This document shows positions 36,250-44,602 of a stretch of 64,000 bases of DNA, in pieces. A program made the translations under genes and the position numbers. The DNA comes from Saccharothrix sp. NRRL B-16348 (GTDB lineage: Bacteria > Actinomycetota > Actinomycetes > Mycobacteriales > Pseudonocardiaceae). The number at the start of each line of letters is the position of its first letter. Within the stretch, counting starts at the first letter, position 1. Under the pieces are notes generated by a model. The model had not been told where the DNA came from, ran no database searches, and saw nothing but the letters and a program-made list of their open reading frames with translations. The stretch is taken from positions 7,826 through 71,825 of the forward strand of contig NZ_LGED01000209.1 of assembly GCF_001280085.1 (NCBI RefSeq), given 5' to 3'.

Positions 36250-36456
36250 GTGCCGCACGTGTTCTCGCGTATGACGGAGTTGACCTACTCGGAGCGCAGG
36301 GTCGCGACCCTCGCCGCGTCTGGCCACAGCAACCGGGCGATCGCGATGCGGTTGCACATCACGGTGAGCACCGTGGAACAGCACCTGACCAGGGTCTACC
36401 GCAAGCTGGCGGTGGCCAGCCGGGCCGAGTTGAGGGGGCACCAAGCCCTAGTGTGA
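36250..36456 (+). CDS. single-domain LuxR-type HTH protein
   Basis: 68 residues comprising little more than a LuxR/GerE DNA-binding domain: LTYSERRVATLAASGHSNRA (11-30), then VSTVEQHLTRVYRKL. No receiver or ligand domain. Such orphan HTH proteins can act as constitutive regulators or compete with partners. GTG start; 17 bases after the epoxide hydrolase and four bases before the nucleotidyltransferase, so co-transcribed. Target unknown. Confidence 0.75.
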   Translation: MPHVFSRMTELTYSERRVATLAASGHSNRAIAMRLHITVSTVEQHLTRVYRKLAVASRAELRGHQALV

Positions 36457-36460
36457 CCGC

Positions 36461-37123
36461 ATGAGGGTCGCGGGGTTGCTGCTCGCCGCGGGCGCCGGGC
36501 GGCGGTTCGGCGGGCCGAAGGCGCTCGTGTCGCACGACGGCGTGCTGTGGGTCGACCGGGCCGCGGCGGTGCTGCGGGACGCCGGGTGCGCGCCGGTCGT
36601 CGTGGTGCTCGGCGCCTCGGCGGCGTCGGTGCGCGCGCGGGCGGCGCTGGACGGCTGCGTCGTGGTGGACAACCCCGAGTGGGCCACCGGCATGGGCTCG
36701 TCGCTGCGCGCCGGTCTGGCCGCGCTGACCGGCGCGGGCGTCGGCACTGGGGTCGTCTCGGGGGTCGATGCCGACGCCGGCCGTGTCGTCGGTCCTGACG
36801 TCGGCGCTGCCGACGGTCCGGGCGTCGGCGCGGACATCGGCGCTGTCGTCGTGCTGCCGGTCGACACCCCGGGCGTCACGGCGGCGGCGGTCGAGCGGCT
36901 GCGGGCGCTGGCATCACCAACGGCGCTGGCGCGTGCCTCGTACGACGGCGCGCCCGGCCACCCCGTGCTGATCGGCTCGGAGCACTGGGCGGGTGTGGCG
37001 GCCTCGGCGGTGGGCGACGCCGGCGCACGGGACTACCTGCGTACGCACAGCGCGCTCGACGTGCCGTGCGGCGACGTGGCCGACGGCGACGACGTGGATC
37101 ACCCGCGAGACCTCCCCCGGTGA
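36461..37123 (+). CDS. MobA-like NTP transferase
   Basis: 220 residues. LLLAAGAGRRFGGPKAL (6-22) is the nucleotide-binding signature of MobA/MocA-type transferases, and VVLPVDTPGVT (near 130-140) contains the metal-binding Asp. ATGMGSSLRAGLAAL also matches. Between these blocks lies an extra Gly/Val/Asp-rich segment of about 38 residues (near 93-128) absent from usual members. Could serve molybdenum cofactor modification, though no other Mo genes are nearby. ATG starts four bases after the HTH gene. Confidence 0.82.
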   Translation: MRVAGLLLAAGAGRRFGGPKALVSHDGVLWVDRAAAVLRDAGCAPVVVVLGASAASVRARAALDGCVVVDNPEWATGMGSSLRAGLAALTGAGVGTGVVSGVDADAGRVVGPDVGAADGPGVGADIGAVVVLPVDTPGVTAAAVERLRALASPTALARASYDGAPGHPVLIGSEHWAGVAASAVGDAGARDYLRTHSALDVPCGDVADGDDVDHPRDLPR

Positions 37124-37150
37124 GGCGCGCGTTGTGCCAAGGTCGGCGGC

Positions 37151-37699
37151 ATGGGGCTTCTCCTGGGTGGGGCGCTCGTGGTGGCGGTGGGCGTGCTGGC
37201 GGTCGGGTGCGGGGCGCGCACGCCGGCTGAGCAGGCGGCGCCGAGGCCGACCGCCGCCTGCGCGACCACGTACACCGTGGCGGACGTGGGCGAGCCGGTC
37301 GGGCCGACGTCGTTGCGCGTCGAGGTCCGCGAACTGCCGCTCGACCCGGCCGAGGAGGACCGGCGGAGGAAGCTGCGCCTGCCGCTGTCGGCCCGCGACC
37401 ACGCGGCCGCGCTGGAAGCGGCCGGGCGGGTGCGGCCGGCGTTGGAGCGGCTGTGCGGCCTGGGCGAGTTCGGGCTGACCGCGGCGCGCGAGGCGGTCAC
37501 CGGCGCGGGCTACCCGGCCAACGACGTGTACGTGCAGCCGTTCCCGCCGTCGGCCGACGGCGCCACACCGCCCGGCGTCGCCTACACCCTGCACCTGGGC
37601 GACCGGGCGTGCGTGACGGGGCACGTCCGGCCGGGCCAAGTGGTGATCGACGTCGACGGCGCCACCCGCGACGGGTCGTGCGCCAAGGTGTCGTACTGA
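37151..37699 (+). CDS. putative lipoprotein
   Basis: 182 residues. A hydrophobic start (GLLLGGALVVAVGVLAVG) ends in the lipobox-like LAVGC, so Cys 20 would be lipidated and the protein held on the outer membrane face. The rest is soluble, with cysteines in TAACATTY, RLCGLGE, DRACVTG and GSCAK, possibly two disulfides. No recognised domain. Ends the epoxide-hydrolase run and is convergent with the coiled-coil gene. Confidence 0.75.
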   Translation: MGLLLGGALVVAVGVLAVGCGARTPAEQAAPRPTAACATTYTVADVGEPVGPTSLRVEVRELPLDPAEEDRRRKLRLPLSARDHAAALEAAGRVRPALERLCGLGEFGLTAAREAVTGAGYPANDVYVQPFPPSADGATPPGVAYTLHLGDRACVTGHVRPGQVVIDVDGATRDGSCAKVSY

Positions 37700-37703
37700 C
37701 CCC

Positions 37704-38327
37704 TCAGGCCGACGTCGGGCGTTGCTCCTCGGCGTCCGGCTGCACGACGGGCAGCGGGCCGGAGATGATCCGCGGCAGCGGCACGTCGAGCCGCGGCTCG
37801 GTGTCCGCGGTCCAGCGGTCCGGCCCGTCCACGTGGCCCGCCAGCAGGGCCCGTGCCTCCGCGGTCGCCTCCTGCACGATCTCGCGGGCCCGCTGCTCGG
37901 CCTCGGCGAGCCGCCGCTGCGTCTCCTGCTCGGTCTCGTCGAGCAGCACGGCCTGCTGCCGCGCCACCTCCTCGGCCCGCTTGAGCATCTGCTCGCTGCG
38001 CTCCCGCGCGTCGGTCTCGAACGCGTCCGCCTTCTGCCTGGCCACGTGCATCAGGTAGCGGATGCAGCCGGACACGGCGTTGTCCTTCGCGTAACCGGCG
38101 TGCAGCACCCGGTACTCGCCCAGCTCGCTGCGCGCGTCCTCCAGCTCCCGCATCAGGTCGTCGGCGGTGGCCACGGCGCCGTCCCGGTCCAGCCGGAGCA
38201 CCTCCAGCTCCTCGCGCAGGCGGGCCACCTCCTGCCGCGAGCGGGCCAGCTCCCCGTCCACCTCACGCCGGTCGTAGCCGCGCCACCGCACGGGGAAGGA
38301 CCTGCCCTGGGACTTGTCGATGTGCAT
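37704..38327 (-). CDS. DivIVA-like coiled-coil protein
   Basis: 207 residues. The N-terminal FPVRWRGYDRREVDGELA (11-28) has the form of the DivIVA membrane-binding start, followed by a coiled coil over about 29-60 and a second over 95-165 rich in Glu, Ala and Arg. The C-terminus is Pro-rich. DivIVA proteins mark poles and septa and guide tip growth in actinobacteria. It has one Cys (SGCIRY). It is 22 bases after the GH25 gene on the same strand; a wall-growth role for the pair is an inference. Confidence 0.75.
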   Translation of the reverse strand: MHIDKSQGRSFPVRWRGYDRREVDGELARSRQEVARLREELEVLRLDRDGAVATADDLMRELEDARSELGEYRVLHAGYAKDNAVSGCIRYLMHVARQKADAFETDARERSEQMLKRAEEVARQQAVLLDETEQETQRRLAEAEQRAREIVQEATAEARALLAGHVDGPDRWTADTEPRLDVPLPRIISGPLPVVQPDAEEQRPTSA

Positions 38328-38349
38328 GGCTGCCGCCGTTCCGGACGAC

Positions 38350-39168
38350 TCAGCCCCGGGCCAGCGCCACGAGGTCGTCCATGGTGCCGTTGAACAGGTT
38401 CTGGTCGATCGGGGTCGACGTGTGCTGCCAGATCGCGTGCACCGACCAGCGGTGCGGCAGCGGGCCGACGCTGTCGGCGTACCGGGCCACCCACACCGGG
38501 TTCGTCGCGGTGAAGTCGCCGAGACGGCCCGTGCACTTGTCCCACCACGTGGTGGACGTGTAGATCATCGGCCAGCGGCCGGTGCGGGCGTGGTAGGTCT
38601 CGCTGAACTGGCGGACCCAGGCCACCATCGCCTCGGGCGCGAGGCCGTAGCACTTGTCGTCGCCGTACGGGTTGTACTCGACGTCGAGGGCGCCGGGCAG
38701 CGTGCGGCCGTCGGATGCCCAGCCGCCGCCGTGGTCCACGAAGTAGTTCGCCTGCGCCGCGCCGTCGGACTTGTCGGGCAGCGCGAAGTGGTACGCGCCG
38801 CGGACCATCCCCACCTGGTACGAGCCGCCGTACTGCTGGCCGAACTTCGGGTTGACGTAACCGGTGCCCTCGGTGGCCTTGACGTAAGCGAAGCGCACGC
38901 CCTGGTTCCACCAGTGCGGCCAGTCGACGTCGCCCTGGTGGCTGCTGACGTCGATGCCGGGAACCGTGGGACCGGTGCGCACGAGTTCGGCCGCGTCGAC
39001 CGGGTGCGCGCCCTCGTGCTTGGCGATCTGGGAGCCCGCGTGGTGGTCGGCGGGGCCGTCGGGCCGCGGATCGGCCGCGGTCGTCGGGACGTGCAGGGCG
39101 GCGAGGCAGAGGAGCGCCACCGCGGACGCGGTCGTGCGGTACGGCCACCTGTGGGATCGCGCCGGCAT
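38350..39168 (-). CDS. secreted GH25 lysozyme
   Basis: 272 residues. A signal peptide spans about 1-32 (TTASAVALLCLAALHVPTTA). The GH25 barrel has PGIDVSSHQGDVDW near 69-82, FAYVKATEGTGYVNP near 92-106, and LDVEYNPYG near 159-167, giving the catalytic Asp and Glu. It hydrolyses the peptidoglycan glycan chain. A GGAGGAAG site precedes the ATG at 39168. The region 39169-39470 between this gene and the next is non-coding apart from start signals. Confidence 0.93.
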   Translation of the reverse strand: MPARSHRWPYRTTASAVALLCLAALHVPTTAADPRPDGPADHHAGSQIAKHEGAHPVDAAELVRTGPTVPGIDVSSHQGDVDWPHWWNQGVRFAYVKATEGTGYVNPKFGQQYGGSYQVGMVRGAYHFALPDKSDGAAQANYFVDHGGGWASDGRTLPGALDVEYNPYGDDKCYGLAPEAMVAWVRQFSETYHARTGRWPMIYTSTTWWDKCTGRLGDFTATNPVWVARYADSVGPLPHRWSVHAIWQHTSTPIDQNLFNGTMDDLVALARG

Positions 39169-39470
39169 TGGACTTCCTCCCCTTCCTCCGCCTCGGCGGA
39201 GCCGTGCTCGGCTCGACGGCCCGCGGCGGCTCGCGCCTTGCTCGCGGCCGTGACTTCTGCTCGAACGGCTACCACCACCGGTGCCCGGACAACCTGAAGA
39301 AGTCGTTTCCACCTGAACGAATGACAGAAGCCGTCTTTAGCGGCACGCCACGTGACCACCCGGTCCACGTGGGTAATGATCGATTCCCCCGACCACCGGG
39401 GAAATCCGGCATGAAGCGACACTTCCGGGGGCACTCACCCGGTGAGCACCACGTACAGAAGGTGAGAACC

Positions 39471-39848
39471 ATGACCTCGACCCGAGTGGACTGGGAGCCG
39501 TTCATCGAATCACTGCACGAGGCGGCCGGCCTGTGGGACCGCGGCCTCGCGTGCCGGGCCAGTCGGCAGCAGGTCGACGAGGACGTCGACGCCGAACCGC
39601 CGCGGGTCGTGCCGATCACCGAGGCCGAGGCGGAACGGCTGATGAGGGCGGTGGCGTTCCTCGCGCGCCGGCTGAGCGTGGCCGCCGAGTGCGTCGTCTA
39701 CGTGACCGCCGAGTCGAGGCTGGAGCCCGCCGAGGGCGACCCGGCGGCGCAGGCGGACGCCTTGTCGCTGACCGCGCTGCACGCCGCCGCGATGCGGCAC
39801 GCGGCCGACCTCGCCAGCGCCGCGTTCAACCGCTCCGACGCCGCGTAG
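39471..39848 (+). CDS. hypothetical protein, 125 aa
   Basis: Soluble, mostly helical protein: DWEPFIESLHEAAGLWDRG at the start, then EAEAERLMRAVAFLARRLS and a closing helix ALHAAAMRHAADLASAAF. No known domain. The ATG follows a GGTGAG site. It stands alone between GH25 (divergent) and the second class A PBP. Third positions are strongly G/C, so it is very likely coding. It could be a regulatory or stress-linked protein; I cannot say more. Confidence 0.75.
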   Translation: MTSTRVDWEPFIESLHEAAGLWDRGLACRASRQQVDEDVDAEPPRVVPITEAEAERLMRAVAFLARRLSVAAECVVYVTAESRLEPAEGDPAAQADALSLTALHAAAMRHAADLASAAFNRSDAA

Positions 39849-39982
39849 CACACACGCTGAGTAGAATCGTCCACGAACGGGTGAACTAAGCGGGGTTAAA
39901 CGTCGGTCGGCAATTGTCCGTACTTGCGGTGAACCCGGTTGGTTCGTGTTTCCGCCGCCCGTCCGAGCGTCATTCCCCAGTC

Positions 39983-42115
39983 ATGCGCACCGCGTCCCTC
40001 GCGAAACTCATCGGCCTCTGCATGGTGGCCGGGTTGCTGGTCGCCGGGATGGCGATCCCGGTCGTCGGCGCCGTAGGTCTCGTGTCCAACCGGATGAGCG
40101 ACCACGTCGCCGCCACCTCGCTCAGCATGCTGGACTCGCCGCCGCCGTTGATGACGACCATCACCGACAAGGACGGCGTCCCGTTCGCCTACCTCTACGA
40201 CCAGTACCGCGTGCTCACCCCGCCGGACAAGGTCGCGCAGGTCATGAAGGACGCGCTGGTGTCCGCCGAGGACCGCCGGTTCTACGAGCACAAGGGCGTC
40301 GACTGGCTGGCCACGTTGCGCGCGGCGTTCCGGAACCAGTCCGAGGGCACCGTCTCGCAGGGCGCGTCCACGATCACGCAGCAGTACGTCAAGAACCACC
40401 TCGTGCACGTGCTGGAGCGGGAGGACGTCGCCGGGCAGAAGGAGGCGCAGGAGCAGACGATCGCCCGCAAGCTGCGCGAGGCGCGCATCGCGATGCACGT
40501 GGAGGCGCAGCTCAGCAAGGACGAGATCCTGTCGCGGTACCTGGACGTGGTGCCGTTCGGCGGCACGATCTACGGCATCGCGGCGGCGTCCCAGGCGTAC
40601 TTCAACACCACGCCGGACCTGCTGACCGTGCCGCAGGCGGCCATGCTCGCCGGGATGGTGAACAGCCCGACGTTCCTGGACCCGGAGGCCCGGCCGGACA
40701 AGGCGATCGAGCGGCGGAACATGGTCATCGACCAGATGACGGACAACGCCAAGCTGTCCCGCGAGCAGGCCGAGGTGCACAAGCGCGCGCCGCTGGGCCT
40801 GGCCGAGCCGGTCCGTCCACTGTCGACCGGGTGCGTCGGGTCGGGGCCGGAGTTCGGGTTCTTCTGCTCGTTCGTGGTGAACCACCTGACCAGCAACGGT
40901 TATTCGCTGAACGAGCTGAAGGTCGGCGGCTACACCATCCAGACCACTTTGGACCGCGCGCTCACGATCCAGGCCAAGCAGGCGGCCGAGGCGCAGGTGC
41001 CGAAGACGACGGAGGGCATCGCGAACACGGCGGCGGTCGTGCGGCCGGGCAAGGAGCGGCACGACGTGGTGGCGCTGGTGGCCAACCGGGACTACGGGCT
41101 GGACAAGGCCAAGTTCCAGACGCAGTTCGACCTGCCGAGCGCGGTGGAGAACAAGTTCGGCGCGGGGTCGGTGTACAAGGTGTTCACGGCCGCGGCGGCG
41201 TTGGAGAAGGGCCGGCTCGGGATCGAGAGCATCGTCGAGTCGCCCGGTTCGCACACGTCACGGGTGTACCGCGGTGGCGCGCCGGGGTGCCCGGGCACCG
41301 GCGAACCGTTCACGTACTGGTACTGCCTGCGCAACCACGACGGCAGCTACCCGCCGCGGATGACGTTGAAGGAGGCGTTGGCGACGTCACCCAACACGGC
41401 GTTCGTGATCCTGGAGGAGCGGGTCGGGTTGGACGCCGTGGTCGACATGGCGCACCGGCTCGGGATGAGGGACACGATGGCGACGAACATCGCGGGCGTG
41501 CCGCCGGACCCGAAGTCGAAGCAGAAGGAGCTGCGGGTCACACAGTCGGAGTTCTACAAGAAGGCGGGGAACGCGTCGTTCACGCTGGGGCCGGCGCCGA
41601 CCAGCACGCTGGAGCTGGCGAACGTGGCGGCGACCGTGATGTCGGGTGGCGTGTGGTGCCGGCCGACGCCGATCGTGAAGATCACCGACCGGCACGGGAA
41701 GGACGTGGGGTACGCCGAGCCGCCGTGCGAGCAGGTGGTGGAGGAGCCGTTGGCGAACGCCCTGGCGGTCGGGATGAGCGAGGACGACCAGGGACGTGGC
41801 ACCGCGGCGGCGGCCGCGAAGCAGTTCGGGTGGACTCGGCCGGCGCTGGGCAAGACCGGGACGACGGAGGAGTACAAGTCCGCCGCGTTCCTCGGCGCGA
41901 CCCCGGACTACGCCGGTGCAGTGCAGGTGTTCAACGACAGCACGTCACCACGGGGCATCTGCGTGAAGACGGGCGCACCCCGCTTGTGCGGGGAGGGCGA
42001 CATCTACGGCGGCACGTTGCCCGCGCGCACGTGGTTCGACTTCATGATGAAGGCCCACGCCAACCTGCCGGAGAAACCCCTACCCCCGGTGGAACCGCGC
42101 TATCTTCGCCCCTGA
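39983..42115 (+). CDS. class A penicillin-binding protein, second copy
   Basis: About 710 residues from the ATG; TTG at 39914 is in frame and would add 23. Membrane helix LIGLCMVAGLLVAGMAIPVV (near 8-27), GT51 motifs SAEDRRFYEHKGVDW and GASTITQQYVKN, and transpeptidase SVYK, SPN (ATSPNTAF) and KTGTT. It builds peptidoglycan at the outer membrane face. The C-terminus PVEPRYLRP parallels the paralogue at 29356. Relative to it, this copy has a Cys-rich insert near the SxN motif (GCPGTGE, then YWYCLRN). Ribosome-binding signals at both starts are weak. Confidence 0.92.
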   Translation: MRTASLAKLIGLCMVAGLLVAGMAIPVVGAVGLVSNRMSDHVAATSLSMLDSPPPLMTTITDKDGVPFAYLYDQYRVLTPPDKVAQVMKDALVSAEDRRFYEHKGVDWLATLRAAFRNQSEGTVSQGASTITQQYVKNHLVHVLEREDVAGQKEAQEQTIARKLREARIAMHVEAQLSKDEILSRYLDVVPFGGTIYGIAAASQAYFNTTPDLLTVPQAAMLAGMVNSPTFLDPEARPDKAIERRNMVIDQMTDNAKLSREQAEVHKRAPLGLAEPVRPLSTGCVGSGPEFGFFCSFVVNHLTSNGYSLNELKVGGYTIQTTLDRALTIQAKQAAEAQVPKTTEGIANTAAVVRPGKERHDVVALVANRDYGLDKAKFQTQFDLPSAVENKFGAGSVYKVFTAAAALEKGRLGIESIVESPGSHTSRVYRGGAPGCPGTGEPFTYWYCLRNHDGSYPPRMTLKEALATSPNTAFVILEERVGLDAVVDMAHRLGMRDTMATNIAGVPPDPKSKQKELRVTQSEFYKKAGNASFTLGPAPTSTLELANVAATVMSGGVWCRPTPIVKITDRHGKDVGYAEPPCEQVVEEPLANALAVGMSEDDQGRGTAAAAAKQFGWTRPALGKTGTTEEYKSAAFLGATPDYAGAVQVFNDSTSPRGICVKTGAPRLCGEGDIYGGTLPARTWFDFMMKAHANLPEKPLPPVEPRYLRP

Positions 42116-42173
42116 CGGCGGCCTCACGACCTCAAGGCCCAGGCACACCGCCGTCACACCATCGGGTGATCAT

Positions 42174-42240
42174 GGCCCGAAAATGTACGGAAACACTGTT
42201 ACCGCACATCGGTTGATATGACCGAGCCCCGAACCACCCC
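42174..42240. repeat. palindrome-bearing repeat, left copy
   Basis: About 67 bases, repeated in inverted orientation at 49298-49365 with about 90 percent identity. It contains an imperfect 27-base palindrome at 42183-42209 (atgtacggaaaca and tgttaccgcacat arms) followed by cggttgatatgaccgag. Function unknown; recombination between copies could invert 7 kb. Confidence 0.75.
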
Positions 42241-42567
42241 GCCCCGCCGCCCACCAGCCCCCGACCACACCACCCACACCACCCACGCCCGCCGCCCGCC
42301 GCCGCCCCGGACTCGGCCAGCCCGAACCAGGCCGACCCCGGACGACCGCCGACCCCCGGCCACCTGACCGCAGCCAGCCACCCCCGGCCGGACCCCGCCG
42401 GACCTGCCCGAGCCCGCGGGACCTGGCTGACCCGCTGGACCTGCCCGACCCCGCTGGACCTGGCTGACCCCGCCGGACCTCGCCGGACCTGCCGACACTG
42501 CGGGACCTGGCCGGACCCGGCAGGCATCGGCGCACCTGGCCCGCACCGGCGCAACGGCCCGAGCCGG
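42241..42567. repeat. low-complexity C-rich tract
   Basis: No gene. Imperfect tandem words of the form ccgctggacctg and ccgacc recur over about 42410-42500, and ccaccca runs occur before that. All long frames here give Arg/Gly/Pro repeats. It may be slippage-prone DNA next to the repeat copy; the matching right copy is also bordered by such DNA. Confidence 0.6.
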
Positions 42568-43740
42568 CTACTTCGCGCCCACCTGCCGCCCTCCGCCCAA
42601 CGACCTCGCGCCGAGAACCACGCCCAGGCACAGGACCGGCAGGATGGCCAGCGCCCAGCCCTGCGAACTCGCGTGCGCCACCAGCCCGATCAGCGGCGGC
42701 CCCAGGAGGAAGCCCGCCCAGCCGGCCGTCGCGACGCCCGCGATCGCCTGTGCCGCGTGCGCCTCGGACTGTGCCGCCGCCGCGCTGAACGCCACCGGGA
42801 CGATGCACGCCAGCCCCAAGCCGAACACGCCGAACCCGGCCAGCGCGAGCCAGAACCCGCCGACCACCAACGCCACCGCCAGCCCGACCGCACCGACCGC
42901 CGCCAAGCCGCCCACGACCCGCGCCGCGCCGAACCGCACGACCCACCGGTCGCCCATCACGCGCCCGACGAACATCATCGCGGCGAACACGGCGTAACCC
43001 CAGCCCGCGCGTTCCGCGGACACGCCGACGGTGTCGCGCAAGTACAACGCCGCCCAGTCGCCGACCGCGCCCTCGCACAACAACCCCGCGAACATGACCC
43101 CGCCGAGCAGCAGCACCCGCCGGTCGCGCCACGGCAGCCCGAGCCGGTGCTCGTCCACGGCGTGGTCGTCGCCCAGCATCGCCCGCGTCAACGGCACCGC
43201 GATCAGCAGCACCACACCCGTCACCACCACCATCTGCGCGGTCAGGTCCAGCCCGACGGCGATCGCCAGCGCACCCAACCCCACGCCGACGAACCCGCCG
43301 AAGCTCCACCACGCGTGGAAGCCGGCCAGGATCGGCCGGCCGTACCCCGCCTCGACCGCGATGCCCTGCGAGTTCATCGCCACGTCCAGCGCACCCTGGA
43401 ATGCGCCCCACACCGCGAGCCCCGCGAACAACGCCCACGGCTCCCAAGCCAATCCGAGCAACGGCGACGCCACCCCGTACCCGAGGAACATCGCCAGCAC
43501 GACCCGCCTGCTGCCCCACCGCGCCACCCACCGCCCGACGAGCAGCATCGCGACCACCGAACCCACCGGCGCGCCGAGCAGCGTCAACCCCAACGTGCCG
43601 TCGTTCAGCTCCAACCGGTCCTTCACCGCCGGTATGTGCGGCGTCCACGCGGCGAACACGGCGGCGTGCACGGCGAACACGACCGCCGTCGCCACCCGCG
43701 CACGACGCGGCACCCCGTGCCCGACGACGGCGTCAGACAA
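42568..43740 (-). CDS. MFS transporter
   Basis: 390 residues with about 12 hydrophobic helices (for example VATAVVFAVHAAVFAAW, VGSVVAMLLVG, LAGFGVFGLGLACIV). GRWVARWGSRRVVL near 69-82 is the cytoplasmic loop 2-3 motif. It is in the FucP/YeiI-like branch in appearance; substrate may be a sugar or amino sugar. The TTG start overlaps the end of deoR by eight bases, making one operon. Its regulator and the divergent SIS gene suggest an amino-sugar theme. Confidence 0.88.
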   Translation of the reverse strand: MSDAVVGHGVPRRARVATAVVFAVHAAVFAAWTPHIPAVKDRLELNDGTLGLTLLGAPVGSVVAMLLVGRWVARWGSRRVVLAMFLGYGVASPLLGLAWEPWALFAGLAVWGAFQGALDVAMNSQGIAVEAGYGRPILAGFHAWWSFGGFVGVGLGALAIAVGLDLTAQMVVVTGVVLLIAVPLTRAMLGDDHAVDEHRLGLPWRDRRVLLLGGVMFAGLLCEGAVGDWAALYLRDTVGVSAERAGWGYAVFAAMMFVGRVMGDRWVVRFGAARVVGGLAAVGAVGLAVALVVGGFWLALAGFGVFGLGLACIVPVAFSAAAAQSEAHAAQAIAGVATAGWAGFLLGPPLIGLVAHASSQGWALAILPVLCLGVVLGARSLGGGRQVGAK

Positions 43741-44497
43741 GCCTCACCTCCACCCCCGCCTCACGGATCCGGCTCACCTCCTCCTCCGGCGCGTCCGAAT
43801 CCGTGACCAGCACGTCGATCTCCTCCACCGGGCACACCCGGCCGAACGCGGTGCGCCCGAACTTCGAGCTGTCGATCGCCGCCACCACCCGCGCCGACGC
43901 CTCGACGGCCGCCTTCTTCACCGCGCCCTCGGCCAGGTCGTGCGCCGACACACCGTTGCGCGCGCTCAACCCGCAGCTGCCGAGCACCATCGTGTCGAAC
44001 CGCATCACCTGGAACGCGTGCTCGGTCAGCGGCCCGACGAACGCCAGCTCACCGGGCCGGATGTCGCCACCCGGCAACACCATCCGCACCTGCTCCGCGC
44101 CGCGCAACTCGTCCGCCGCGTGCAACGACAGCGGCAGCACGGTCAGCCGCCGGTCGACCAGCCGCCGCGCCACCTCCACCGTGGTGCTGCCACCGTCGAG
44201 CACCACGGTCTCGCCGTCGTCCAGCAGAGCGGCGACCGCGGCCCCGATCCGCCGCTTCGCCTCCAACCGCTGCCGCGCCCGTGCCGCATAAGGCGTCTCC
44301 TCCCCCGTCAACATGCTCACCGCCGCACCGCGCACGCGCCGCAGCAGCCCTTCCCGCTCCAGCACGTCGAGGTCGCGCCGCACCGTCATCTCCGACGTGC
44401 CCACCAGGTCCGCCAGGACCCCGACGGACACCCGCTCGCCGCCCCGCAAGCGGTGGAGGATCTTCTCGTGACGCCACGACACATCCATGGCGTTCAT
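43733..44497 (-). CDS. DeoR-family regulator
   Basis: 254 residues. HTH near 8-58 (SVGVLADLVGTSEMTVRRDL, then EGLLRRVRGAA), and a DeoR sensor domain with VVLDGGSTTVEVA, GSCGLS and ASARVVAAIDSSKFG, the phosphosugar-binding surface typical of the family. It probably responds to a sugar phosphate. The operator-like TGAACA-N7-TGTTCA lies two bases before its start, compatible with autoregulation. Forms an operon with the MFS gene and faces the SIS gene. Confidence 0.92.
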   Translation of the reverse strand: MNAMDVSWRHEKILHRLRGGERVSVGVLADLVGTSEMTVRRDLDVLEREGLLRRVRGAAVSMLTGEETPYAARARQRLEAKRRIGAAVAALLDDGETVVLDGGSTTVEVARRLVDRRLTVLPLSLHAADELRGAEQVRMVLPGGDIRPGELAFVGPLTEHAFQVMRFDTMVLGSCGLSARNGVSAHDLAEGAVKKAAVEASARVVAAIDSSKFGRTAFGRVCPVEEIDVLVTDSDAPEEEVSRIREAGVEVRLV

Positions 44498-44498
44498 T

Positions 44499-44517
44499 TG
44501 AACACCACATATGTTCA
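44499..44517. promoter_or_regulatory. DeoR-type inverted repeat
   Basis: tgaaca-N7-tgttca, 6-bp arms, immediately upstream of the deoR start. Position at the divergent promoter supports autoregulation. Operator assignment is inferred. Confidence 0.5.
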
Positions 44518-44576
44518 GTGGTCAACACCCTGGCGGGTGATGGGACGATCCGGTAGGACTGGGCACCAGCACCGCA

Positions 44577-44592
44577 TTTGGTATAGACCACT
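44577..44592. promoter_or_regulatory. DasR-like (dre) operator
   Basis: tttggtatagaccact matches 13 of 16 positions of the Streptomyces DasR site agtggtctagaccact. It ends 10 bases before the SIS start codon, covering the leader and ribosome-binding region. DasR is the GntR-type regulator of N-acetylglucosamine metabolism; a relative is presumably encoded elsewhere. Confidence 0.65.
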
Positions 44593-44602
44593 GGAGGACC
44601 GC

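Noticed and set aside
33761..36274. 837-codon plus-strand open frame
   Set aside because: Antisense to the CFA-type methyltransferase and then out of frame with the epoxide hydrolase; no domain and wrong third-position bias.
42132..42554. Minus-strand frame in the C-rich tract
   Set aside because: Gly/Arg repeats from simple-sequence DNA, no start context and no family; treated as non-coding repeat.
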